From JBNKWA01 sp050299555 (GTDB lineage: Bacteria; Pseudomonadota; Alphaproteobacteria; Rhodobacterales; Rhodobacteraceae), in assembly GCA_050299555.1 (NCBI GenBank), contig JBNKWA010000091.1, forward strand, positions 1-31,818: a DNA stretch of 31,818 bases, in the 5' to 3' direction. Under the pieces are notes generated by a model, which did not search any database, was not told the origin of the DNA, and worked only from the letters and a program-made list of their open reading frames with translations. Of this stretch, positions 10,575 to 18,584 are shown piece by piece; position 1 is the first letter of the stretch; each line of letters starts with the position of its first letter. The position numbers and the translations under genes were made by a program.

Positions 10575-12659
10575 ATGAACAACACACATTCCGTCGGCCC
10601 CGGTCGCGGCTTTCCGCTGGGCGCCAGCTTCGACGGCGAGGGGGTGAACTTTGCCGTGTTCTCGCGGCACGGGACGCGGGTGACGGTGTGCCTGTTCGAC
10701 GAGGCCGGCAAGGTCGAGACGGCGCGCATCCACCTGCCCGAGCGCGAGGGCGACATCTGGCACGGCCATGTCGCGGGGCTGCGGCCCGGGCAGCTTTACG
10801 GCCTTCGCGTCGACGGACCCTACCAGCCCGACCAGGGGCACCGGTTCAACGTCAACAAGCTGCTGATCGACCCCTATGCACGGCGGCTGACCGGTGAGCC
10901 GGTCTGGGGCGATGCGCTGATGGGCTACAAGGCCGGTGCGCCCCATGCCGACCTGACCTTCGATCTGCGCGACAGCGCGTCGCTGATGCCCAAATGCGTC
11001 ATCGAGGATCCGCCCAACTTCGACGGCAGGCGCCCGGGCCATCGCTGGCGCGACAGCGTGATCTACGAGGCGCATGTGAAGGGGATGACGCAGCGCCATC
11101 CCGGCGTGACCGACAAGGGCCGCTATCTGGGGCTGGCCAGCGATCCGGTGCTGGAACATCTGAACCGGCTCGGCATCACCGCCATCGAGCTTCTGCCGGT
11201 GCATGCCTTCATCACCGACCACTTCCTGCACGAGAAGGGGCTGACCAACTACTGGGGCTACCAGTCCGTCGGCTTCTTCGCGCCCGACACCCGCTATCTC
11301 GGGCCGGGCGGCATCGCCGAGTTCCGCCACATGGTGGACCGCTTCCACGGCGCCGGCATCGAGGTGATCCTCGACGTGGTCTACAACCACACCGGCGAGG
11401 GCAACGAGCTTGGCCCGACGCTGAGCTTCCGCGGGCTCGACAATGCCAGCTACTACCGGCTGCAGCCGGACCCGCGCTTTTATGTGAACGACACCGGCAC
11501 CGGCAATACCGTGAACGCCGAGCATCCGATGGTGATGCGGATGATCATGGACAGCCTGCGCTACTGGGCCGGGGTCATGGGGGTGGACGGGTTCCGCTTC
11601 GATCTCGCCGCTACCCTCGGCCGCCGTGCCCACGGCTTCGACCCGGCGGCGCCGCTCTTTCAGGCGATCCAGCAGGACCCGCTGCTGTCGGGGCTGAAGA
11701 TGATCGCCGAACCCTGGGATATCGGCCCCGGCGGCTATCAGCTCGGCGCCTTTCCCCAGCCGTTCCACGAATGGAACGACCGCTTCCGCGACGGGGTGAG
11801 GCGGTTCTGGCGCGGCGACGATGGGCTGGCGCCGGAACTGGCCGAGCGCATCACCGGCTCGGCGCTTCAGTTCGACCACCACTACCGGCCCGCCACCTCC
11901 TCGGTCAATTTCCTCGCCGCCCATGACGGCTTCACGCTGAACGACCTTGTCAGTTACGCCCACAAGCACAACGAGAAGAACGGCGAGGACAACCGCGACG
12001 GCCATTCCGACAACCATTCCGACAACATGGGCGTCGAGGGGCCGAGCCGTGACCGGCGGGTCCTGGCCGCCCGCGAGCGGCGCAAGCGCGCCCTGATGGC
12101 GACGCTGATGCTGTCCCAGGGGGCGCCGATGATCCTGGCCGGCGACGAGCTTGGCCATAGCCAAGCGGGCAACAACAACGCCTACGCCCAGGACAACGAG
12201 ACGAGCTGGATCGACTGGGAGGCGGCGGACGAGGATTTCATCGCCTTCACGGCGCGGCTGATCAAGTTCCGCCGGGCGCACCCGATCCTGCGCCAGAAGC
12301 TGTTCCTGCACAGCCGCGAGCGGGTGCTGGACGGCAAGGAGGACATCTTCTGGCGCCGCGCCAATGGTGAAGGCATGCGGGCGGAAGACTGGCAGGACCC
12401 GTCGCTGAAGCTGGTCTGCGTCGAGATGCGCACCGCCTCGGGTACGCCGCGCTACGCCGCGCTCGAGACGGCCGTCTTCGCGGTCTTCAATGCTGGCGGA
12501 CCGGCACGGGTCGCCGTGCCCGAGCCGCCCGAGGGGCAAAGCTGGCATCTGGAGATCGACACCGCCCGGCCCGCGGCAAGCCCGCAGCCCATTCGGGGCG
12601 ACCGGCTAAGGGTCATGGCGCAGTCGGTGGTGGTTCTGGTCGAGGGCGAAAGCGGCTGA
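10575..12659 (+). CDS. glgX: Glycogen debranching enzyme
   Basis: A 694-residue GH13 isoamylase-type enzyme that hydrolyses alpha-1,6 links, mainly short branch stubs left by GlgP. It opens with a CBM48-like domain (GVNFAVFSRHGTRVTVCLFD, about residues 25-44). The catalytic residues are the nucleophile D343 in FRFDLAA, the acid/base E379 in IAEPWD and D451 in AAHDGFTLND. YNHTGEGN and YYRLQP are also family-typical. The length is in the usual 650-720 range. The ATG is 3 nt after the glgA stop with no clear Shine-Dalgarno sequence, so translation is probably coupled to glgA. The presence of both GlgX and GlgP makes the operon degradative as well as biosynthetic. Confidence 0.96.
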   Translation: MNNTHSVGPGRGFPLGASFDGEGVNFAVFSRHGTRVTVCLFDEAGKVETARIHLPEREGDIWHGHVAGLRPGQLYGLRVDGPYQPDQGHRFNVNKLLIDPYARRLTGEPVWGDALMGYKAGAPHADLTFDLRDSASLMPKCVIEDPPNFDGRRPGHRWRDSVIYEAHVKGMTQRHPGVTDKGRYLGLASDPVLEHLNRLGITAIELLPVHAFITDHFLHEKGLTNYWGYQSVGFFAPDTRYLGPGGIAEFRHMVDRFHGAGIEVILDVVYNHTGEGNELGPTLSFRGLDNASYYRLQPDPRFYVNDTGTGNTVNAEHPMVMRMIMDSLRYWAGVMGVDGFRFDLAATLGRRAHGFDPAAPLFQAIQQDPLLSGLKMIAEPWDIGPGGYQLGAFPQPFHEWNDRFRDGVRRFWRGDDGLAPELAERITGSALQFDHHYRPATSSVNFLAAHDGFTLNDLVSYAHKHNEKNGEDNRDGHSDNHSDNMGVEGPSRDRRVLAARERRKRALMATLMLSQGAPMILAGDELGHSQAGNNNAYAQDNETSWIDWEAADEDFIAFTARLIKFRRAHPILRQKLFLHSRERVLDGKEDIFWRRANGEGMRAEDWQDPSLKLVCVEMRTASGTPRYAALETAVFAVFNAGGPARVAVPEPPEGQSWHLEIDTARPAASPQPIRGDRLRVMAQSVVVLVEGESG

Positions 12660-12743
12660 AACCGCAGTTCAGGGGCGCTTGTTGCCGGCCCCGAAGGCGG
12701 TATTCTGGGGCAAGGGCGACAAACGCCGGGCAGGGGGGATCTG

Positions 12744-14375
12744 ATGACGTCCATTCGCATCGAGACGCGACCCATCGATGGGCAGAAACCGGGCACTTCG
12801 GGGCTGCGCAAGAAGACGCGCACCTTCATGGAGCCGCATTACCTGGAGAATTTTGTCCAGGCGATCTGGAACGGCATCGGCGGGGTCAAGGGCCGCACCC
12901 TGGTGCTTGGCGGCGATGGCCGCTTCTTCAACGACCGCGCCGCCCAGGTAATCCTGCGCATGGCCGCGGCGGCCGGGGCGGCGAAGGTGATCGTGGGGCA
13001 GGGGGCGCTCTTGTCGACGCCCGCGGCCTCGCACCTGATCCGCAGCCGCAAGGCCGATGGCGGCATCATCATGTCGGCCAGCCACAACCCCGGCGGCCCG
13101 GACGAGGATTTCGGCGTCAAGTACAACATCGCCAATGGCGGCCCGGCGCCGGAGGAGGTGACGGCCAAGATCTTCGACGCCTCCAAGGCGCTGCACGCCT
13201 ACGACATCGTGCAGGCGCAGGACGTCGACCTGTCGGCCCCGGGCAGCACGGATCTGGCCGGCATGGCGATCGAGGTGGTGGACCCGGTCGCCGATTACCA
13301 GGCGCTGATGGCAAGGCTGTTCGACTTCGACGCCATCGCCAGGATGATCGCCGGCGGCTTCCGCATCCGCTATGACGCCATGCACGCAGTGACCGGCCCC
13401 TACGCGCGGGCGATCCTCGAAGGCGCGCTCGGCGCGCCATCCGGCACAGTGGTCAACGGCACCCCCAGCCCCGACTTCGGCGGCCACCATCCCGACCCGA
13501 ACCCGGTCTGGGCCAAGTCGCTGATGGATGCCATGTTCGCCGACGACGCGCCCGATTTCGGCGCCGCCTCGGATGGCGACGGCGACCGCAACATGATCGT
13601 CGGCCGCAACGTCTACGTGACGCCGTCGGACAGCCTTGCCGTCCTGGCGGCGAACGCGCATCTGGCGCCCGGCTATGCCGGCGGGCTGAAGGGGGTGGCG
13701 CGTTCCATGCCCACCAGCCGCGCCGTCGACCGGGTGGCCGAGAAGAAGGGCATCGGCTGCTACGAGACGCCGACCGGGTGGAAGTTCTTCGGCAACCTTC
13801 TCGACGCCGGCAAGGCGACGCTGTGCGGCGAGGAGAGCGCCGGCACCGGCTCGGACCACGTGCGCGAGAAGGATGGTCTCTGGGCGGTGCTGCTGTGGCT
13901 CAACATCCTCGCCGCCCGCAAGGAACCGGTGGCCGAGATCATGACGAAGCACTGGAAGGAATACGGCCGCAACTTCTACTCGCGCCACGATTACGAGGCG
14001 GTGGATGCGGACAAGGCGGGGGCGATGTTCGATGCGCTCAGGGCCAAGCTGCCGCGCCTTCCCGGGCAGAGCTACAAGGGCCTGACCGTGGCGACGGCGG
14101 ACGAGTTCGCCTACACCGACCCGGTGGATGGTTCGGTCTCCACCGGGCAAGGCATCCGCATCGGCTTCAGGGATGGCGCGCGCATCGTCTACCGGCTGTC
14201 CGGCACCGGCACGGTGGGGGCAACGCTCCGGGTCTATCTCGAATCCTACGAGCCCGACCCCGCCGCCCACGGCGCCGATCCGCAGGATGCGCTGAAGGCG
14301 GTGATCGGCGCCGCCGACGACATCGCCGGGATCAGGGCAAGCACCGGCAGGACGAAACCCGACGTCATCACCTGA
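12744..14375 (+). CDS. pgm: Alpha-D-glucose phosphate-specific phosphoglucomutase
   Basis: A 543-residue cytoplasmic enzyme that interconverts glucose-6-phosphate and glucose-1-phosphate, linking glycogen to central carbon metabolism. The phosphoserine is S113 in SASHNPGG. The metal loop is D277-G-D279-G-D281-R. The sugar-binding GEESAGTGSDH lies near residue 365, and the phosphate-binding RLSGTGTVGATLR near 485. The start has a strong GGGGGGAT 4-11 nt upstream. It lies 84 nt after glgX, so it may be co-transcribed. Its stop at 14373-14375 lies inside the 3' end of the convergent acetate kinase gene, so no terminator fits between them. Confidence 0.96.
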   Translation: MTSIRIETRPIDGQKPGTSGLRKKTRTFMEPHYLENFVQAIWNGIGGVKGRTLVLGGDGRFFNDRAAQVILRMAAAAGAAKVIVGQGALLSTPAASHLIRSRKADGGIIMSASHNPGGPDEDFGVKYNIANGGPAPEEVTAKIFDASKALHAYDIVQAQDVDLSAPGSTDLAGMAIEVVDPVADYQALMARLFDFDAIARMIAGGFRIRYDAMHAVTGPYARAILEGALGAPSGTVVNGTPSPDFGGHHPDPNPVWAKSLMDAMFADDAPDFGAASDGDGDRNMIVGRNVYVTPSDSLAVLAANAHLAPGYAGGLKGVARSMPTSRAVDRVAEKKGIGCYETPTGWKFFGNLLDAGKATLCGEESAGTGSDHVREKDGLWAVLLWLNILAARKEPVAEIMTKHWKEYGRNFYSRHDYEAVDADKAGAMFDALRAKLPRLPGQSYKGLTVATADEFAYTDPVDGSVSTGQGIRIGFRDGARIVYRLSGTGTVGATLRVYLESYEPDPAAHGADPQDALKAVIGAADDIAGIRASTGRTKPDVIT

Positions 14376-15495
14376 GGCCCGCGACCGCCCGCGCCTCGGC
14401 TGCGATCACCGCTTCCTCGTCGGTTGGGATGACCAGCGCCGGCCGGCTGCCGGCGGTTGAGACCCGCGGCCCGTGCCCGGCGTTGGCGTTCTCGTCGAGG
14501 GCGAAGCCAAGCCAGCCCAGCCGCTCCAGGACCATGGCCCGGATCGGCGCCGCGTTCTCGCCGATGCCGCCCGAGAAGACCAGCGCGTCGAGGCCGCCGA
14601 TGGCCGCCGCAGCGGCCCCGATCTCGCTGACCAGCCGGTCGACGAACATCGCCACCGCCAGCCGCGCGTCCTCGGAATCGCTGGCGAGCAGAACGCGCAT
14701 ATCCGGGCTGAGCCCCGAGACGCCGGCAAGCCCTGCCTCGCGGTTCAAGAGCCGGTCCACCGCGGCGGCGCTGCCCAGGTGCTCAACCAGCCACAGCACC
14801 GCGCCGGGATCCAGCCGGCCGGGGCGCCGCCCCATGACCAGCCCGTCCAGCGGCGTGAAGCCCATGGTGGTCCAGACCGAACGACCATCCACCAGGCCGG
14901 TCAGGCTGCAGCCATTGCCGAGATGGCAGAGGATCGCGCGCCCCGCTGCCGGCGCCTGCTCGGCCAGCCGCGCCGCCAGCCACTGGCAGCTCAGCCCGTG
15001 AAAGCCGAAACGCCTCAGCCCCCCTGCGACGATATGCGCCGGCAGCGGCATTCGCTGCCGCATCTCGGGGATGGTGCGGTGAAAGGCGGTGTCGAACGAT
15101 GCCACCTGCGGCACACCGGGCAGGGCGGTGGCAACGGCGTCCATCCCGGCAAGGTTGTGCGGCTGGTGCGACGGCGCCAGCGGTGCCAGGGCAGCGATGG
15201 CCGCCCGTGCCTGAGGCGTCACCAGCGCCGGGCCTTCGAATCCGGTGCCGCCATGGACAACGCGATGGCCGACCGCGGAGATGTGCGCGCGCCCGGCCAG
15301 GCGGCCGATCAGGGCCGGCAGGATGGTCGCGTGGCTGTCGCCATCGGTGGCCAGCGGCTGGCCATCGACGGTCAGCCGAACCGGTCCGGCGCCGATCCCT
15401 TCGGCCATGCCGCGGGACATGGCGACGCCGTCCGGCCCGAACAGGCCGAACCGGATCGAACTCGACCCACAGTTGAGTGCCAGGACCGCCGCCAT
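14368..15495 (-). CDS. ackA: Acetate kinase
   Basis: A 375-residue ASKHA-fold kinase that interconverts acetate plus ATP and acetyl phosphate plus ADP. The N-terminal LALNCGSSSIRFGLF carries the phosphate-binding Asn. HRVVHGG carries the first catalytic Arg, FDTAFH the catalytic Asp, and FGFHGLS and HLGNGCSL the nucleotide loop. The second catalytic Arg lies in VMGRRPGRLDPG. Most family members read MGTRxG here, so the Thr is replaced by Arg, a mild oddity. It is slightly short against the usual 390-400 residues. The ATG at 15495 has GGGGGAT 4 nt upstream. No phosphotransacetylase or phosphoketolase gene is visible nearby. The gene is convergent with pgm (8-nt overlap) and divergent from an XRE regulator. 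Confidence 0.9.
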   Translation of the reverse strand: MAAVLALNCGSSSIRFGLFGPDGVAMSRGMAEGIGAGPVRLTVDGQPLATDGDSHATILPALIGRLAGRAHISAVGHRVVHGGTGFEGPALVTPQARAAIAALAPLAPSHQPHNLAGMDAVATALPGVPQVASFDTAFHRTIPEMRQRMPLPAHIVAGGLRRFGFHGLSCQWLAARLAEQAPAAGRAILCHLGNGCSLTGLVDGRSVWTTMGFTPLDGLVMGRRPGRLDPGAVLWLVEHLGSAAAVDRLLNREAGLAGVSGLSPDMRVLLASDSEDARLAVAMFVDRLVSEIGAAAAAIGGLDALVFSGGIGENAAPIRAMVLERLGWLGFALDENANAGHGPRVSTAGSRPALVIPTDEEAVIAAEARAVAGLR

Positions 15496-15658
15496 GCCAA
15501 TCCCCCGCCCGCTGCCTCGCCACCCCGATTGCCCCGGAGTAGCCCCCGATCGGTTCGCGGATGCAAGCGGCAAAGGTTGCCATCCAGGCGCGCAGTGGTT
15601 AGGTTGACCACCCATTGCCGTTGAGCAAACGAACGGACGATACACCCAGGAGGAGAGT
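15496..15658. promoter_or_regulatory. Divergent intergenic region between ackA and the XRE regulator
   Basis: In these 163 bases the dyad GTGGT (15595-15599) / ACCAC (15607-15611) lies just before a -35-like TTGCCG (15615-15620). It is the most operator-like element here and could serve autoregulation by the XRE protein. The start of that gene has a strong AGGAGGAG (15648-15655). I could not define a -10 box with confidence. Confidence 0.3.
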
Positions 15659-16102
15659 ATGACGGTCGAAGCGCCAGTGGGCGACGACCCGCAGAATATC
15701 CTTGTTGCCGACGATTTTACCGACGCCGCGTCGACCTTCGGCGACCGGCTTGTCGCCGCGCGAGAGGCTATCGGTCTGACCACCGAAGAACTGGCGCAAC
15801 GACTGGGCGTCAACGACGAGACGCTCCGCAACTGGGAAGATGATCGCGCCGAGCCGCGCGCCAACAAGCTGCAGATGCTGGCAGGACTTCTGAACGTCTC
15901 GATCATCTGGCTGATGGTCGGGTCGGGCGAGGGGGTTGGCATCGGCGGCGATGGCGGACCGTCCGTGGCGACCGCTGAGGACGGTGACAATGCCACCTTG
16001 CGTGCCGTACTCGACGACATCCGCAAGTTGCGCGAGGCGCACCTGCAGCTTGCCGCGCGCACCGGTGTGGTGGAGCGGCGCCTGACCGCACTGCTGCGGT
16101 GA
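15659..16102 (+). CDS. XRE-family helix-turn-helix transcriptional regulator
   Basis: A 147-residue cytoplasmic DNA-binding protein. A Cro/cI-type HTH spans about residues 26-88; TTEELAQRLGVNDETLRNWE is the helix-turn-helix core and NKLQMLAGLLNVSIIWLMVG the closing helices. Residues 90-110 are a Gly/Asp-rich linker. Residues about 113-147 form a helix with heptad-like leucines (LRAVLDDIRKLREAHLQL), probably a dimerisation coiled coil. Proteins of this size and layout are common in Rhodobacterales, but I know of no established target. The stop overlaps the GTG of sdhE by 4 nt, so the two are translated together. It is divergent from ackA, which is a plausible but unproven target. Confidence 0.85.
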   Translation: MTVEAPVGDDPQNILVADDFTDAASTFGDRLVAAREAIGLTTEELAQRLGVNDETLRNWEDDRAEPRANKLQMLAGLLNVSIIWLMVGSGEGVGIGGDGGPSVATAEDGDNATLRAVLDDIRKLREAHLQLAARTGVVERRLTALLR

Positions 16103-16359
16103 CAACACCGCCCGAGGCTGCCCGGCTGCGCAAGCTGGGTATCCGTGCCTGGCGTCGCGGCACCAAGGAAATGGACCTCATCCTGGGTGCCTATGCCGAC
16201 GCCCGGCTGGGCTCCATGGACGCGGCCGCACTCGACGCGTTCGAGGCGCTTCTCGAGGTTGGCGATACCGATCTTTACGCCTGGATCAGCCGCGACTGTG
16301 CGCCGCCGCCCCATGCCGAGCTGGTGGCGCTGCTGCGCGACTTTCACCGCCTCGGCTAA
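16099..16359 (+). CDS. sdhE: Succinate dehydrogenase flavinylation factor SdhE
   Basis: An 86-residue protein of the SdhE/YgfY (Sdh5) family, which promotes covalent FAD attachment to the SdhA subunit of succinate dehydrogenase. The family signature RGxxE is R20-G21-T-K-E24 inside RAWRRGTKEMD, and the conserved DTDLYAWI block follows near residue 56. Length and helical composition fit the family (about 80-95 residues). It starts with GTG within the stop of the upstream XRE gene (GTGA), which implies translational coupling. No sdhCDAB genes are in the window. Coupling an assembly factor of the TCA cycle and respiratory chain to a regulator is uncommon as far as I know. Confidence 0.9.
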   Translation: MTTPPEAARLRKLGIRAWRRGTKEMDLILGAYADARLGSMDAAALDAFEALLEVGDTDLYAWISRDCAPPPHAELVALLRDFHRLG

Positions 16360-16374
16360 AGCGTTGCTGCTTTA
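16357..16374 (+). terminator. Small hairpin at the sdhE stop codon followed by a T-rich stretch
   Basis: TAAAGC (16357-16362) and GCTTTA (16369-16374) pair around a 6-nt loop; the sdhE stop TAA forms the first three bases. A T-rich run with interruptions (16379-16397) follows. It could be a weak Rho-independent terminator, or an operator for the regulator gene downstream. The stem is short. Confidence 0.3.
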
Positions 16375-16434
16375 ACGAAATGTTCTGTTTCTTTTGTCAG
16401 GTCTTTGCCATCAATCCAGATGGTGGAGAGAGAT

Positions 16435-16944
16435 ATGCGTGCGCAGGCCAATCCGCGGATGGAGGAAGAGCCCGACTTTACCGCAGTGCGGCTCGGCCAG
16501 TATCTTGAAACCCTGTCGCTGGTGGAACGACTGCACCGGCTGCTGCTCGACGTCATCAAGGACGAATTCGAACGGCTGGGCCTGCTCGACGTGAACGCGG
16601 TGCAGGCGCTGCTGCTGTTCAACATCGGCGAGAACGAGGTGACCGCGGGTGAGTTGAAGAGTCGCGGCTACTATCAGGGCTCCAACGTTTCCTACAATCT
16701 CAAGAAGCTGGTCGAGGCCGGCTACATGCACCACCAGAAATGCGCGATCGACCGCCGCGCGGTCAGGGTGCGGCTCACCGATCGTGGCCGCGAGATCCGG
16801 CGGATCGTGGCCGAACTGTTCGACCGCCACGCCATCGACATTCACGGGCGCAAGGTGGTGACCGACGATCTGATGATGGAGATGAACGGGGCGCTGCGCC
16901 GCATCGAGCGGTTCTGGACCGATCAGATCCGCTACATCTACTGA
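16435..16944 (+). CDS. MarR-like winged-helix regulator (LdtR-type candidate)
   Basis: A 169-residue DNA-binding protein. A long N-terminal helix (ETLSLVERLHRLLLDVIKDE) serves dimerisation. A winged helix spans about residues 50-110; the recognition helix is in SNVSYNLKKLVEAGYM and the wing in DRRAVRVRLTDRG. A C-terminal helix ends in aromatic residues (WTDQIRYIY). The layout matches the alphaproteobacterial MarR-like family that includes LdtR, a regulator of an L,D-transpeptidase and of osmotic tolerance in Rhizobiales; I am not certain it is the ortholog. The ATG at 16435 is preferred because GGAGAGAG lies just upstream. In-frame TTG 16405, ATG 16420 and GTG 16423 are weaker alternatives. 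Confidence 0.75.
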   Translation: MRAQANPRMEEEPDFTAVRLGQYLETLSLVERLHRLLLDVIKDEFERLGLLDVNAVQALLLFNIGENEVTAGELKSRGYYQGSNVSYNLKKLVEAGYMHHQKCAIDRRAVRVRLTDRGREIRRIVAELFDRHAIDIHGRKVVTDDLMMEMNGALRRIERFWTDQIRYIY

Positions 16945-16957
16945 CTTCGGCGACTCG

Positions 16958-16984
16958 GGCCGCGGCGGGTTTCGATCCGCGGCC
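16958..16984 (+). terminator. GC-rich hairpin after the winged-helix regulator gene
   Basis: GGCCGCGG (16958-16965) pairs with CCGCGGCC (16977-16984) around an 11-nt loop, starting 13 nt after the stop codon. No T-run follows, so it is at best an imperfect terminator or an mRNA 3'-end protector. Confidence 0.3.
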
Positions 16985-17214
16985 GCCAGCGCCGCCAGAC
17001 CCGACGATTATCTTCGCCGCCGCCTGCGGAGGCTACGCCGGTTTTGCCCCTGGCAGCAGCGGTTAAGGGTAGGTTTTTCGCTGCCTGTTGAGCGTGTTCC
17101 CGCCGACACTTGTGGCAATATCGTCGGAATGTGGGCGAGAAGTGGAATTCGTGTCCTGCGCTGTCCACATTTGAACAAAAAAGTGTTATCGACTGCCCAA
17201 AATCAGCTCTGCCA

Positions 17215-17231
17215 AAAGGCGAATCGCCTTT
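17215..17231. promoter_or_regulatory. Perfect 17-nt palindrome upstream of the RodZ-like/ispG operon
   Basis: AAAGGCGA (17215-17222) and TCGCCTTT (17224-17231) are perfect inverted arms around a single base. As DNA it is a dimer-type operator. As RNA it is a 7-bp hairpin with an AAT loop, 54 nt before the start codon. Which of the two applies cannot be decided from the sequence. Confidence 0.45.
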
Positions 17232-17284
17232 CGGGTCGGGGCGATAGGTTGGCAGGTTGACCCACGGGGTCGAGAGGCAGGCTA

Positions 17285-18508
17285 ATGGACCGTGTTGCAC
17301 AGCTCAGGCAACTCAGGGGCTTTGACTCTTATCATACACGATTGGGCGACATCCTGCGCGGTGAGCGTGCCACCAAGGGCCGCTCGCTGCTCGACGTCCA
17401 GCGCGATCTGCGCATCAAGGCGGCCTATATCGCCGCCATAGAGGATTGCGAGCCGTCGGTCTTTCCCAATCCCGGCTTCATTGCCGGCTATGTGCGCTCC
17501 TATGCGCGTTATCTCGGCATGGAGCCGGACCAGGTCTTTCGCCAGTTCTGCGACGAAAGCGGCTTCAAGAGCGTCAACAGCACGCTGGCGGGCGAGCGCG
17601 CGCCCGGCTCGGGGCCGCGCCCGCAGGCGACGCCGGTCGCGCTGAAACCGGTGGTGCCGCCGGGCATGGTGCCGCGCCGCCGGCTGCCCGACATTCCCTT
17701 CAACGCCATCGGCTCGGTGCTGGTCATGCTGGCGCTGATCGGCGGCCTCGGCTACGGCGGCATGCGGGTCATCGAGTCGATCCAGCGCGTCGATATCGCG
17801 CCGGTCGACCAGAGCCCCGGCGCCCAGTTCGACATGGCCGGGCTGTCGGCGCCCGGCTTCTCTACCACCGTCGAGTTGCAGGGGCCCGCCGCGTCCGGCG
17901 ATGCCGAACCCGCGGCCGCCAGCAGCCAGCAGGATCTGACCCGGCTTTACCAGCCGCGCGAACTGGAAGTGCCCATCGTGACCAGCCGCGACGGCCCGGT
18001 CGTCGACATCGATCCCGACCAGGTCGGCGCCTTCCGCCCGCCCGCCACCATACTGGCGGCCCGGGCCACGGGGCCGCTGCCGGTGGCGCAGATGATCGGC
18101 CCGGTGTTGCCGTCGGACATGGAGCCGACGGTGCGCGAGGCGGTTGAGGTACCCAGCGTCAACGTGGTGGCGCGCCAGCCTGCCTGGGTCCGGGTCTACC
18201 TCGCCGACGGCACGGTCCTGTTCGAGAAGATTCTCGAGGCCGGCGAGTATTATCGGCTGCCGGTCGATGTCGAGGCGCCGCTCCTGCGGTCGGGCAACTC
18301 CGGTGCGGTCTATCTGGTGGTGAATGGTCAGGCCTATGGCCCGGTTGGCAAGGGCGCCAGCGTCGCCAAGCAGGTCTCGCTGCTGCCCGACGACATCCGC
18401 GCCGAGTATCCGCAGATCGACGAGCTGCCGGACGAGATCGTCGCCTCGCTCAGCGCCATGGCCGATGCGGCGACGCTGGCCCCGGCCGCCCCGCTTGCCA
18501 CCGAATAA
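17285..18508 (+). CDS. RodZ-like membrane protein: cytoplasmic helix-turn-helix, one membrane segment, DUF4115-type C-terminus
   Basis: A 407-residue bitopic inner-membrane protein. A RodZ-type HTH (HTH_25) spans about residues 18-90, with GRSLLDVQRDLRIKAAYIAA and the conserved FPNPGFIAGYVRSYARYLG. A Pro-rich basic linker reaches to about 135, and a single membrane segment lies at about 140-160 (AIGSVLVMLALIGGLGYGG). A long, poorly conserved periplasmic linker follows, then a DUF4115-like beta domain (about 292-375, with WVRVYLADGTVLFEK). In other bacteria RodZ links MreB to the cell-wall elongation machinery; this protein has the same layout but also an extended periplasmic linker. A GAGGCAGG-like site precedes the ATG. 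It lies 76 nt before ispG, a common pairing in Rhodobacterales. Confidence 0.85.
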   Translation: MDRVAQLRQLRGFDSYHTRLGDILRGERATKGRSLLDVQRDLRIKAAYIAAIEDCEPSVFPNPGFIAGYVRSYARYLGMEPDQVFRQFCDESGFKSVNSTLAGERAPGSGPRPQATPVALKPVVPPGMVPRRRLPDIPFNAIGSVLVMLALIGGLGYGGMRVIESIQRVDIAPVDQSPGAQFDMAGLSAPGFSTTVELQGPAASGDAEPAAASSQQDLTRLYQPRELEVPIVTSRDGPVVDIDPDQVGAFRPPATILAARATGPLPVAQMIGPVLPSDMEPTVREAVEVPSVNVVARQPAWVRVYLADGTVLFEKILEAGEYYRLPVDVEAPLLRSGNSGAVYLVVNGQAYGPVGKGASVAKQVSLLPDDIRAEYPQIDELPDEIVASLSAMADAATLAPAAPLATE

Positions 18509-18556
18509 CCCGGCGATCCCGGTGACATTGCACCCAGTCGGCACTAGGTTGCCGGG
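18509..18556 (+). other. Long-range hairpin between the RodZ-like gene and ispG
   Basis: CCCGGCGA (18509-18516), starting right after the stop codon, can pair with TTGCCGGG (18549-18556) with one G-U pair. The 32-nt loop contains a smaller GGTG/CACC stem (18521-18534). It is 28 nt before the ispG start and may end, process or tune the transcript. Confidence 0.3.
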
Positions 18557-18584
18557 CAGGACGATCCTTGGAACCCGAGTTGCC

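Larger units (their letters stand above)
16945..17284. other. 340-nt non-coding stretch before the RodZ-like gene
   Basis: No credible gene is present. The stretch contains, in order: a GC-rich hairpin (16958-16984) just after the regulator stop; AATGTGG (17128-17134) and CCACATT (17165-17171), inverted arms 30 nt apart; an A-rich segment with a -35-like TTGAAC (17171-17176) but no good -10 box; and a 17-nt palindrome (17215-17231). The second half has clearly lower GC than the rest of the window, as expected for a promoter and leader. Confidence 0.5.

Noticed and set aside
9162..12548. Minus-strand open frame of 1128 codons opposite glgA and glgX
   Set aside because: The sense strand encodes two complete enzymes with catalytic residues in place; the antisense translation is His/Arg/Gln-rich without recognisable domains.
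15496..16347. N-terminal extension of the ackA frame by 284 codons
   Set aside because: The extension runs antisense through the XRE and sdhE genes; acetate kinases begin at the LALNCGSSS block, which starts at 15495.
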